Shown: in pieces, positions 27,749 through 35,791 of the stretch
Layout of the letters: each line of letters opens with the position of its first letter
How positions within the stretch are numbered: the stretch's first letter is position 1
Assembly: GCF_000024265.1 (NCBI RefSeq)
Contig: NC_013204.1
Coordinates: 1,166,180-1,230,179, forward strand
Length of the DNA stretch: 64,000 nt
Origin: Eggerthella lenta DSM 2243
GTDB taxonomy: Bacteria > Actinomycetota > Coriobacteriia > Coriobacteriales > Eggerthellaceae
Direction: 5' to 3'
Notes under the pieces: model-generated
The model's database searches: none
Told to the model about the DNA's origin: nothing
What the model saw: the letters and a program-made list of their open reading frames with translations, nothing else
Program-made: the position numbers and the translations under genes

Positions 27749-27782
27749 CAACGGCCCCGGACATCCGGGGCCGTTGCTTTTT
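27749..27782 (+). terminator. Intrinsic terminator of secDF
   Basis: Perfect 12-bp stem CAACGGCCCCGG/CCGGGGCCGTTG (27749-27760 with 27765-27776), ACAT loop, then CTTTTT. It reaches the stop codon of the convergent LuxR-type gene. Confidence 0.93.
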
Positions 27783-29211
27783 ATCGCTCGAACAGCTCGA
27801 ACAGTTCCTCGCGGCTGTGCACCCCGAGCTTCTTGTACACGTGGCGGATGTGGGACTTCGCCGTGCCGTTGGCGATGGTCATCTCGGTCGCGATCTCGCT
27901 GGCGGTCTTCTGCCGCAACAGCAGTTCGAGCACCTCGTGCTCGCGATTGCCGAGGTTGCATCGCGCGGACACCTGCGTCAAGCGCGCCGCCTGCTCGTCG
28001 CTCAAGCCATCCTTCTCGTTCGTCCGGTCGGGGTCGAACAGGGCGATCAGCTGCTTGGGCATGAATCCGTTGCGGATGCAGAGGAACATGGCCATGAGCA
28101 CCGCGAGCACCGACGACAGCACGATGACGTCGTGCACGCGTGCCGATTCGGACATCGCCCATGCCGCGACCGCCCTGCCGACGATGCATCCGCCGAAGTA
28201 GCTCAACATGAGCGTCGAGAATGCCCGGTATGCGTGCGCGTCGGTCTTCTCGGTGATGGCGCACAGGAGCACCACCGCGTACGCGAGGAACAGCAGGATG
28301 CCGATGAGGGCGAGGTCGAACGTGACCACGGGATTGAGATCCAGGAACGATGCCGACAGCGTGGCGGTCACGACGATGGGCACGGCGACGTTGAGCAGCG
28401 ACAGGGCAGTGAGCCGTTTGAAGGAGAGCATGAGCACGCTGACCAGCAAGAAGGGGATGAGGATGACGATGGCCGAGAACGCGAGGGAGAAGTGCTCGAG
28501 CCCGGCGAAGGACAGCGAGACCATGAAGGCGTAGCTGAACAGGAACGTGCCGACGATGATGTGTGCGGGCGTGTGCCCTTCGGTGCTCAGCGAGGACTGA
28601 TCGAGGCGGGAGCCTTGCAGAAGGCGCATGCGTTTCGTCAGCGTGTAGGCGCCGATGCCCAGCAGTGCGACGAGGCTGCACGCCACCCGCGGCGTGTCCA
28701 TGCCTACGATGAACCACAGCATGATCGATCCGACCAACGCGGAGAATACGACGTTCCAGATGACGGTGGCCGCGCTGTGGTGCGCGTACACCCACAGCCA
28801 GCATACGGCCACGACGGAGAGGTAGATGCCGAACACGCCTCCGCCCACCAAGGCGATCAGCAGGGGGGAGAGGTACGACAGGGCGGGGAAGAGCGCGAGC
28901 GCGAGGATGCTGGCCAGCACGCAGGCGCTTGAGATCCAGATGACGGCCGGTTGCGCGAAAGCGGGTCGATCGCGTCTCGAGAAGGTGAGCAGCACGAGCG
29001 AGGTGAGCGCGCCGAACAGGCATGTCACGTCGGAGAACGACAACGCTTCGGGCGAGGTGTGGGCGAGTGCGGGGGTATAGTGCGTGTACGACACGAGCGC
29101 GATGGTGCACGACGTGCCGACGAACAGCCCGTCCGCTACGATTTTCTCCCGCGTGCTCACCAAGGCGCTTCGCAGCTTCGCGATGACGCTCGAACGTCGC
29201 TCGTTCCCCAT
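27781..29211 (-). CDS. Membrane-bound LuxR-family transcriptional regulator (about 12 TM)
   Basis: 476-residue protein with about twelve hydrophobic segments (residues 30-390) and a C-terminal LuxR helix-turn-helix (LGNREHEVLELLLRQKTA, then IANGTAKSHIRHVYKKLGVHS). Start 29211 (MGNERRSSV) follows GGAGGGGAG at seven bases; an in-frame ATG 15 codons upstream lacks a site. It is divergent from the flavoprotein gene at 29453 with repeated GGGTTAGC sites in between, so it probably controls the flavoprotein-cytochrome pair and perhaps itself. Inducer unknown. Confidence 0.87.
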   Translation of the reverse strand: MGNERRSSVIAKLRSALVSTREKIVADGLFVGTSCTIALVSYTHYTPALAHTSPEALSFSDVTCLFGALTSLVLLTFSRRDRPAFAQPAVIWISSACVLASILALALFPALSYLSPLLIALVGGGVFGIYLSVVAVCWLWVYAHHSAATVIWNVVFSALVGSIMLWFIVGMDTPRVACSLVALLGIGAYTLTKRMRLLQGSRLDQSSLSTEGHTPAHIIVGTFLFSYAFMVSLSFAGLEHFSLAFSAIVILIPFLLVSVLMLSFKRLTALSLLNVAVPIVVTATLSASFLDLNPVVTFDLALIGILLFLAYAVVLLCAITEKTDAHAYRAFSTLMLSYFGGCIVGRAVAAWAMSESARVHDVIVLSSVLAVLMAMFLCIRNGFMPKQLIALFDPDRTNEKDGLSDEQAARLTQVSARCNLGNREHEVLELLLRQKTASEIATEMTIANGTAKSHIRHVYKKLGVHSREELFELFER

Positions 29212-29280
29212 ACGCACTCCCCTCCAGAAGCTTTCTTCACGACGGTATCCCATCACGGATGATTCAGCTAGGGATAAAGC

Positions 29281-29312
29281 GCTAACCCGTACAGGGGTTA
29301 GCGGGGGTTAGC
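29281..29312. promoter_or_regulatory. Repeated GGGTTAGC sites in divergent promoter region
   Basis: GCTAACCC at 29281-29288 is inverted relative to two direct copies of GGGTTAGC at 29295-29302 and 29305-29312. The first pair forms a dyad and the second pair repeats with a 10-base period, about one helical turn. Candidate operators for the LuxR-type protein encoded next to it. Confidence 0.5.
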
Positions 29313-29452
29313 GCCCTCGGTCAGCGAAATGCCCCTCGCCCCGCAAGATTACCGATTCCTTAACCCGGGGTCGGGCGCATAGGATCGTCATCGGGCCGAG
29401 CGCTGCGAGCGATTGGCGGCCCCAGGAAGTACCAGCGAGGAAAGGGGACATC

Positions 29453-31222
29453 ATGCACGACCATGAAAACCTGCACGAACAGGGAATATCCCGTCGAGGA
29501 TTCCTGACCGGAGCGGCGATGGTGGGCGCGGGCGCAGCGCTTGGGCTTGCCGGCTGCAGCGGCTCGCCGGAGGCCGAGACCAAGGCGCCTGCCGAGGAAG
29601 CGAAGCCGGCGTCGGAACCGGCTGCGACGACGTCCGCGGCAAGCAACCAGCCCGCGTTCCTCACGCCGCCGGATCCCATTCCGGAGAGCGAGATCATCGA
29701 AACCGTCGACTGCGACATCGTCATCTGCGGCGCGGGCATCTGCGGCCTGCCCGCGGCCATGCTGGCGGCCGAGAACGGCGCGAACGTGCACGTGGTTGAG
29801 AAGGGTAGCACGTACGGCCTGTTCCGCCTGTGCACCGCCGGCTTCAACTCCGACGTGCAGACCAAGCTGGGGCTGACCACCGACCGTAAAGAGTTCATCA
29901 CGTCGACCTGGGCCATCACCAACGGCGTGCAGGGCAGGATGTCGTCCTACGGCCTGTGGTTCGACAACTCGGGCCCCTACGTCAACTGGCTCGAGGGCAT
30001 CTTCAACGAGAAAGGCTATCAGCTCATCCCTGCCGCATCGCTCGATTACAAGATCACGAACGACGGCGTGGACATGCCGGGCGCGAGCCCGCTGTGGCAG
30101 GCGTTCGCCCAGATGATCTTCTTCGCGCAGGAGGACGGTGGCTTCTTCGCCACGGGGGACCCCGTCGACTGGACGGGCGTGATGGAGGCCTACGCCACTG
30201 AGAAGGGCGCCACGTTCCACTACAACGCTCCCGCCGTGCAACTTCTACGCGACGATAGCGGGCGGTGCACGGGCGTCATCGCCAAGAACGAGTCCGACGA
30301 GTACGTGAGGTACAACGCCTCCAAGGGCGTGCTGCTGACCACAGGCGACATGGCCGCCGACCGCGAGATGATGGCGCACTACAACGTGTCGCTGAGCAAG
30401 ATCGTCCGCTACAACATCAACACCAACGACACGGGCGACGGCCAGAAGATGGGCATGTGGATCGGCGCGGACATGGACGAGTTCGCCTGCGGCGACCTGT
30501 GGCCGTTCGCGGCCGTCATGATGGACGGCACGCTGCCCACCACGTTCGAGGGCACGCACTTCTACGCCGGCGTCGCCAACCTGCCGGTGCTCATGGTGGA
30601 CGGCGCGGGCCGTCGCCTCATGGCCGAGAACCTGCCGTTCCAGTCGCCTTCCATCCCGAAGCTCACCTGCACGCCCGACGGCTGCGCGTGGAGCATCTGG
30701 GACAGCGCCTGGAAGGAGAAGTTCCCCGAGGGCGGCTACATGGTGGAGGATTACACGGCGTCCAACACCCAGGAAGAGGTGGACAAGAACGTGGAGAACG
30801 GCATCACGTTCAAGTTTGATACCATCGAGGAGCTGTGCGAACACTGCGGTTTCGACAAGGACATCTTCATTGCCACGTTCACGCGCTACAACGAGCTGTG
30901 CGAGGCCGGCGAGGATCTCGACTTCTACAAGGATCCGCTGTGGATGAACCCCATCGACACGCCGCCGTTCTACGCATCCAAGCACTGCTCGTCGATGACC
31001 TCGACGCGCGGCGGTCTCAAGAACGACGAGCGTTGCCGCGTCCTCGACAAGGAGGGGCGGCCCATCCCCGGCCTGTACGCTGCGGGCAACACGGCCGGCT
31101 CGTTCTACGGCAACGTGTACCCGCCCAACGTCATGGGCTCCGGCATCGGCCATGGCCAGTGCTTCGCCTGGTTGGCCGTCAAGGATATCCTCGGTCTTGA
31201 CTACATCCATGCGAACATCTAG
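29453..31222 (+). CDS. Tat-exported FAD-dependent oxidoreductase, lipoprotein (cytochrome-linked)
   Basis: 589-residue FAD_binding_2 protein. SRRGFLTG at residues 13-20 is the Tat motif, and LAGC with Cys35 the lipobox. The Rossmann motif is GAGICG, followed by an E-rich adenine-binding end (VHVVEKGS), and the C-terminal FAD segment is GLYAAGNTAGSFYGN. The NRLGGN motif of fumarate reductases is missing (YPPNVMGSGIGHG instead). The next gene, 19 bases on, encodes a small triheme cytochrome c that could deliver electrons. This pairing resembles the cardiac glycoside reductase system (Cgr1 cytochrome with Cgr2 flavoprotein) of Eggerthella lenta in architecture, but gene order differs and identity is not claimed. 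Confidence 0.86.
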   Translation: MHDHENLHEQGISRRGFLTGAAMVGAGAALGLAGCSGSPEAETKAPAEEAKPASEPAATTSAASNQPAFLTPPDPIPESEIIETVDCDIVICGAGICGLPAAMLAAENGANVHVVEKGSTYGLFRLCTAGFNSDVQTKLGLTTDRKEFITSTWAITNGVQGRMSSYGLWFDNSGPYVNWLEGIFNEKGYQLIPAASLDYKITNDGVDMPGASPLWQAFAQMIFFAQEDGGFFATGDPVDWTGVMEAYATEKGATFHYNAPAVQLLRDDSGRCTGVIAKNESDEYVRYNASKGVLLTTGDMAADREMMAHYNVSLSKIVRYNINTNDTGDGQKMGMWIGADMDEFACGDLWPFAAVMMDGTLPTTFEGTHFYAGVANLPVLMVDGAGRRLMAENLPFQSPSIPKLTCTPDGCAWSIWDSAWKEKFPEGGYMVEDYTASNTQEEVDKNVENGITFKFDTIEELCEHCGFDKDIFIATFTRYNELCEAGEDLDFYKDPLWMNPIDTPPFYASKHCSSMTSTRGGLKNDERCRVLDKEGRPIPGLYAAGNTAGSFYGNVYPPNVMGSGIGHGQCFAWLAVKDILGLDYIHANI

Positions 31223-31241
31223 GAAAGCCGAGGTGCCTGAC

Positions 31242-31679
31242 GTGAAGAGGAAGAACCTGTTGATGGCGGTGTGCACGGTGCTGGCGACGGTCGCGTTGGC
31301 GGCGACGTTGGGGGGATGCGCGCCCTCGCAGCCTTCGGGCGATGCGGGCAACGGCGGCGCCGATGCGGCATCGTACCCGGTTGGCTCGCTCAAGGCCGTT
31401 CATGTCGCCGGACAGCTCGACGATGCGGACGAGTACCCCAACAAGCTGTGTCTGAGCTGCCACGACCGCACCACCATCAATGCGGCGAACGAGGACTTCG
31501 GCGGCATCGAGGGATTCAATCCTCACAAGGCGCACCTTGAGGCCGGCGACTGCACCTCCTGCCACTCGGTTGACGGCACGTCGACCCTCTCCTGCAACGA
31601 GTGCCACGACGCGCCGCTGCCCGAGGGCTGGCAGAGCGCCGAGCGCGGCTCCGGCCCGCTCCACAGCCTGACGAAGTAA
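31242..31679 (+). CDS. Triheme c-type cytochrome lipoprotein
   Basis: 145-residue exported electron carrier. The N-terminus VKRKNLLMAV is followed by a hydrophobic stretch and LGGC (Cys26), a lipobox. Three CXXCH haem sites: CLSCH (70-74), CTSCH (104-108) and CNECH (118-122); His95 and His98 (NPHKAH) could be distal ligands. The start is GTG at 31242 with GCCGAGG eight bases upstream; GTG at 31233 is possible and would add three residues. Located directly after the flavoprotein gene, it is the probable electron donor for that enzyme. Confidence 0.85.
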   Translation: MKRKNLLMAVCTVLATVALAATLGGCAPSQPSGDAGNGGADAASYPVGSLKAVHVAGQLDDADEYPNKLCLSCHDRTTINAANEDFGGIEGFNPHKAHLEAGDCTSCHSVDGTSTLSCNECHDAPLPEGWQSAERGSGPLHSLTK

Positions 31680-31731
31680 CATCTCCTCGCTGAGCGGGCG
31701 CCGCTTCCCTCCCCAGGCGCCCGATGCGAAG

Positions 31732-31767
31732 AACGGCCCCCGACGAACACGCCGGGGGCCGTTGCTT
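31732..31767 (+). terminator. Hairpin after the flavoprotein-cytochrome pair
   Basis: 10-bp stem AACGGCCCCC/GGGGGCCGTT (31732-31741 with 31754-31763), 12-base loop, followed by GCTTTC. Confidence 0.75.
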
Positions 31768-31769
31768 TC

Positions 31770-31800
31770 GCGCGCCGCCGGGAGGGGGAGGCGGCGCGCG
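31770..31800. terminator. Second hairpin between convergent genes
   Basis: CGCGCGCCGCC (31770-31780) pairs perfectly with GGCGGCGCGCG (31790-31800). It lies 18 bases beyond the stop of the minus-strand flavoprotein and probably serves that transcript. Confidence 0.6.
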
Positions 31801-31818
31801 AGGATGGGCGGTGCGGGG

Positions 31819-33441
31819 CTACTTGCCGGCGACAGCGCGTCCCACCACGTAGCCCTGCGTGTGGCAGCGGCCGAGGGAGAGGCCGGGCACCGTCATGGGG
31901 TAGTCGGGGCTGCCGAAGAAGTTGCCGGCGCAGTTGCCGATGGAGTACAGGCCCTCGATGGGCGCCCCGTCCTTGTCGAGCACCTGCATGTCGGCGTTCA
32001 CGTTCACGCCGTGGATGATGGTGGACAGGCCGATGCGGCGGTGGATGCCGTAGAACGGCGGCGTCACGATGGGCTTGAGCCACTTCGCCGCCTTGCCCAT
32101 GTCCTCGTCGACGCCCAACGCGCACAGCTCGTTGTAGCGAGCGACGGTCTTCGCGAAGGCGGCGACGTCGGTCAGGCCGAGCTTCTCTCCCAGCTCCTCG
32201 ATCGTGTCGGCCGCGTAGGTGTTGATGAGCGTGTCGTACACGCCTTCCTTCTCGCCCTCGACCTCGGGCATGTAGTTCACCATGGCCTCGGGCGGGATGA
32301 GGGCCCCGGGCCAGTCGGCGCAGTCGGTCATGTAGTTGCTGTCGAACACCTGGGTGTACCAGCCCTGGTCTTCCTCGCTTTTGAGGAAGTTGCCCATCGT
32401 GGCCATCTCGGAGCGGTTCTCGTTGCAGAAGCGCGTGCCGTCGTTCTTCACGCACAGGAAGGGCATGTCGGCCATCGACCCTGGGCCGGCGTCGAAGTCG
32501 TGGAGCACCTTCGAGCCGCACACGTCCTCCATGCGCCCGCCGGCCCATACCATCATCTTCTGCCCGTCGCCGGTCTTGTTCTGCTCCTTGCGGTAGATGT
32601 TCGCCATCTCCGCTTCGTAATAGGCCATCATCTCGTCGTCGTTCTCGTAGTCGCCCGTGGCGATGATCACGCCTTTGGACGCGTTGAACTGGATGTAGCC
32701 GTCCTTGCCCTCGGCGACCACGCCCGTCACCGCGCCGCCGTCGTTCTGCACGAGCTGCGCGGCAGGGGTGGAGTAGAAGATATCGACGCCCTGCTGCTCG
32801 GCGTAGTCGGCGATGTCGCGCATGCCGTTGCCCGTGTTGTAGGGCTTGGGGCCGAAGTCGAAGGCGAAGTACGTGATGTCGTACCCGTCGATCTGCTTGA
32901 TGGGCCCCGTCCACTTCGCGGTGGAGTCCACCACCTGCGCGCCCGCCTTCTGGGCGATATCCCACAGCCACTGCAGCGCCTCGCCGGAGTTGTACGCCCA
33001 GAGGCGCACCTGCTCGCGATCGGACCGGTGGCAGCAATCCTCCGTGATGAGCGACACGACGGCCTCGACCCCGGCGGGGTCGGTCTGGTCCAGGATGATG
33101 GAATCGCAGGTGTTGCCCTGCGAGATGGCCGTGGCCTCCTTCTGCAGCAGCGCCACCTTCGCGCCCGCCTCGAAGGCGGACAGCGCTGCGGGCACGCCTG
33201 CGGCGCCGGCTCCCACGACCACGACGTCGTAGTCCTTCGTCTCCAAGATATCGGTGATGGGCTCCGGCTTCGCGAAGAAGCTGGGCAGCCCGTCCTCGGC
33301 CGCGGCGCCCGCGTTGGCGGATGCGGCCGTGCCGGCGGCGCTTCCCTGCGGCGCGCACGCGCTCAGCATGGATGCCCCGGCGGCGCCGACGGCGGCGACG
33401 CCTCCGAATTTGAACAGGTCGCGACGTGAAATGGTGCTCAT
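31819..33441 (-). CDS. Tat-exported FAD-dependent oxidoreductase, lipoprotein
   Basis: 540-residue FAD_binding_2 protein. SRRDLFKFGG (residues 5-14) is the Tat motif and LSAC with Cys29 the likely lipobox. The Rossmann motif is GAGAAG, and GLYSIGNCAGNFFGSPDYP is the C-terminal FAD segment. Substrate-side residues include GIHRRIGLSTIIHG; the NRLGGN motif is absent. Start 33441 follows AGGAGGG; a longer frame upstream adds 19 residues without a site. It is divergent from the LuxR-type gene at 33685. No cytochrome gene lies next to it, so its donor is unknown. Confidence 0.86.
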   Translation of the reverse strand: MSTISRRDLFKFGGVAAVGAAGASMLSACAPQGSAAGTAASANAGAAAEDGLPSFFAKPEPITDILETKDYDVVVVGAGAAGVPAALSAFEAGAKVALLQKEATAISQGNTCDSIILDQTDPAGVEAVVSLITEDCCHRSDREQVRLWAYNSGEALQWLWDIAQKAGAQVVDSTAKWTGPIKQIDGYDITYFAFDFGPKPYNTGNGMRDIADYAEQQGVDIFYSTPAAQLVQNDGGAVTGVVAEGKDGYIQFNASKGVIIATGDYENDDEMMAYYEAEMANIYRKEQNKTGDGQKMMVWAGGRMEDVCGSKVLHDFDAGPGSMADMPFLCVKNDGTRFCNENRSEMATMGNFLKSEEDQGWYTQVFDSNYMTDCADWPGALIPPEAMVNYMPEVEGEKEGVYDTLINTYAADTIEELGEKLGLTDVAAFAKTVARYNELCALGVDEDMGKAAKWLKPIVTPPFYGIHRRIGLSTIIHGVNVNADMQVLDKDGAPIEGLYSIGNCAGNFFGSPDYPMTVPGLSLGRCHTQGYVVGRAVAGK

Positions 33442-33556
33442 GAGTTGATTCCCTCCTCGGTCGGTGCGGTTCGTCCCCTGCGGAACGGGCCCCACCATAG
33501 GGCAGCGGGCGGAATGCGCGCATCGACCGCACGAGGATTCGCAGGCTTAAAAATCG

Positions 33557-33577
33557 TAACCCCCGCGCATAACCCCC
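33557..33577. promoter_or_regulatory. Direct repeat TAACCCCC x2
   Basis: Copies at 33557-33564 and 33570-33577, in the gap between the divergent flavoprotein and LuxR-type genes. On the opposite strand they read GGGGGTTA, close to the GGGTTAGC repeats near 29300. Confidence 0.45.
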
Positions 33578-33639
33578 TGTTTTGCTCGGACGATGCAAAA
33601 CCACCCGTCGCGCGGTTTCTCGGTTCGGGGCGTTTCGTC

Positions 33640-33645
33640 TATAAT
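33640..33645 (+). promoter_or_regulatory. -10 promoter element (TATAAT) of LuxR-type gene
   Basis: Perfect TATAAT 39 bases before the ATG at 33685. No convincing -35 is visible. Confidence 0.55.
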
Positions 33646-33684
33646 CGCCCCGAGGCTTGACGGGACGAAGGGGAGCTCCTCGAC

Positions 33685-35184
33685 ATGTCGGTGGAACGGG
33701 AAGATCATCAAGAAGAATCTCAGGAAGCGCCGGTCCGGAGGCGGTCGCGGCTGTTCTGCGGCGCGATCGCGGTGCCGGTCGCCTTTTTGGGTTTGGGCGT
33801 GTATCGCGCGTGGATCGAGATCATGTTCGTGGGGTCGTTCGTCGATTTCCCCGCAGTGGCGTTCTCGGGGCGGGACCTGTTCGACCTGACCATGGTGGTG
33901 ACCGCGGTCGCCTGCACGCTGCTCGCGCGCAGAATCGGGCCGTTCTTCGACAAGCCGGCCGTCTACGCCCTGTGCGCCGCGACGCTGACGGCGTCCACCG
34001 TGCTCATGTTCGCGTCGTGCTGGCTGCCCGGCATCGCGCCGGCGGTGGGGGTGCCGGCCACGCTGCTGGGAGGGTTCGGCATCGCCTTGCTCATCCTGTT
34101 CTGGAGCGAGCTGTACGGCTGCCTGAACCCCTTGCGCGTGGCGCTGTACTATTCGGCGTCCATCGTGGTGGGCGCGCTTGTGCTGTACGTGTACCGCGGG
34201 TTCATGCTGCCGTGGCTGTTCGTGATGACGTCCCTGCTGCCGGCGGCGTCGCTCGTGCTGCTGCGCCGCGGGTTCGGCAGCCTCCCGACGGCCGAGCTGC
34301 CCTCGACGTCGTGGACGCGGTTCTCGGTGCCGTGGAAGGCGGTGCTGTTCATGGCGGCCTACGCGTTCGCGTACGGGCTCATGGAGGGCGGGCTGTACGC
34401 CGGCGCGTTCGGACCGCATTCCGCGCCGGGGACGCTGGCGGTGGGCGTGCTCGTGTTTTTGGGCGTGGCGGTGCGCGGCGGGCGCTTCGACTTCGGCATC
34501 ATCTACCGGGTGGCGCTGCCGCTCATGGTGGTGGCGCTGTTCCTGCTTCCCACGCTCGGGCACGTGCAGGGTATGGCCGCCAGCTTCTGCGTCTCCGCCG
34601 GGTACACGGCGCAATCCGTCCTCATCATGCTCATCATGGCGAACATCTGCTACCGCTACGGCGTGTCGGCCCTGTGGCTGTTCGGCATCGAGCGCAGCGT
34701 GCGGCAGGTGTCCATGTGGTTGGGGCGGCTCGTGGCCGACGGCGCGCAGTCGTTCGACGTGCTGGGAGGCAACGGCGAGCTGTTCATCTCGCTGTTGACG
34801 GTGGTGGCCATCGTGACCGCAACCACCATCCTGTTCTCGGAGCGCGACCTGTCCAGCCGCTGGGGCGCGAACTTCCTGGCGGGAGGCACCGACTCGGCCG
34901 CGATGATACGCAAGCAGGAGCTGGCCGACCGCTGCGCCGAGGTCGCGCGCGCCTACAAGCTGTCCACCCGCGAGGAGGAGGTGCTGTTGCTGCTGGCCCA
35001 GCGCAAGACGGTGGGCATCATCGAGCGCGAGCTGTTCATCGCGAACGGGACGGCGAAGGCCCACGTGCGCCACATCTACCAGAAGCTCGACATCCACACG
35101 CGCCAGGAGCTGTTCGACCTGTTGGGCGTCGAAGCGCGCGAGGGCGGCAAAGGCGCGGGTGCGACGGCCGACGAGGGGCTGTAA
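33685..35184 (+). CDS. Membrane-bound LuxR-family transcriptional regulator (about 12 TM)
   Basis: 499-residue protein: a 20-residue charged N-terminus, about twelve hydrophobic segments (residues 24-395) and a C-terminal LuxR helix-turn-helix (LSTREEEVLLLLAQRKTV, then IANGTAKAHVRHIYQKLDIHT). The start ATG follows GAAGGGGAG. It is divergent from the Tat flavoprotein at 31819-33441. The recognition helix is very close to that of the 27781 and 38744 regulators, so these paralogues may bind related sites. A noncoding stretch of about 600 bases follows. Confidence 0.87.
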   Translation: MSVEREDHQEESQEAPVRRRSRLFCGAIAVPVAFLGLGVYRAWIEIMFVGSFVDFPAVAFSGRDLFDLTMVVTAVACTLLARRIGPFFDKPAVYALCAATLTASTVLMFASCWLPGIAPAVGVPATLLGGFGIALLILFWSELYGCLNPLRVALYYSASIVVGALVLYVYRGFMLPWLFVMTSLLPAASLVLLRRGFGSLPTAELPSTSWTRFSVPWKAVLFMAAYAFAYGLMEGGLYAGAFGPHSAPGTLAVGVLVFLGVAVRGGRFDFGIIYRVALPLMVVALFLLPTLGHVQGMAASFCVSAGYTAQSVLIMLIMANICYRYGVSALWLFGIERSVRQVSMWLGRLVADGAQSFDVLGGNGELFISLLTVVAIVTATTILFSERDLSSRWGANFLAGGTDSAAMIRKQELADRCAEVARAYKLSTREEEVLLLLAQRKTVGIIERELFIANGTAKAHVRHIYQKLDIHTRQELFDLLGVEAREGGKGAGATADEGL

Positions 35185-35686
35185 GGCGCCGAGCGTCCGC
35201 GCATCGTGGTAGCGCCGAGGTCGGTCGCGTCGCTTCGCCGCTGCGCGTCTGCGGCGAAGCGCTCGGAGAGGCGGCCCGTTCGCGTTTCGGATCACTCGGC
35301 GATCGAGGAACCGCTGAGCGATACGGGGAGCCTTCGCGAGCGCTAGCTTTCCGCCGCCGTGACAGGGGGAGGGGAGTCTATGCGCTTCCGTCGTCGACCA
35401 TGATCGGCATGTTTCGTGCGGGCGCGCTTCCCGATGTCGGCGTGAAAGCGAAATTCCCTTTTTTTGCACAATAATCCGCGACGTGCGGTGGTTGGCAGGG
35501 TTTTGGGAGGCTCTCGGAGCTTCGGAATGCGCCCCTGGCGAGTGACGGCTGTCGTTTCCCCAGTTCGCGCGATCCCTGGAAGCATTGGGAGGGTTGTAAG
35601 GCTGCGCACGTCGCGGTTTTTTGCTCATTTGGGAGAGTTTTTGCGTGCAGAAGCCGCGCAGAGCCTCCCGCCTCCAGCCTCCGAAC
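35185..35686. other. Noncoding region with several inverted repeats
   Basis: No convincing gene is seen on either strand. The middle is AT-richer than its surroundings. A perfect 12-bp inverted repeat (35476-35487 CCGCGACGTGCG with 35605-35616), flanked by T-rich or A/T-rich runs, encloses about 117 bases, and a second 10-bp repeat (35505-35514 GGGAGGCTCT with 35660-35669) interlocks with it. It could be a decayed mobile element or a structured RNA. A very long 3' untranslated region of the LuxR-type gene is an alternative. Confidence 0.45.
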
Positions 35687-35724
35687 GCGAGAAAGCGAGC
35701 CCAGGCCGGGGCTCGCTTTCTCGC
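35687..35724. terminator. Perfect 16-bp hairpin downstream of the YfcC gene
   Basis: GCGAGAAAGCGAGCCC (35687-35702) pairs exactly with 35709-35724 around AGGCCG. It lies 67 bases past the minus-strand transporter stop and probably terminates it. There is no long U-tract. Confidence 0.65.
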
Positions 35725-35791
35725 AAAGACGGGTCGATGCCCGAATATGCGCCGCCGCGAAGGAGGACGCGGCGGCGCGCCAAGGGGCCGG

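Noticed and set aside
24896-29110. 1,400-codon open frame on the minus strand opposite secDF
   Set aside because: Antisense shadow: composition is His/Arg/Asp/Gly-rich with no domain, while the plus strand encodes full SecDF.
29453-31679. Naming the flavoprotein-cytochrome pair cgr2/cgr1
   Set aside because: Only the architecture is similar. Gene order is reversed and sequence identity cannot be assessed without a search.
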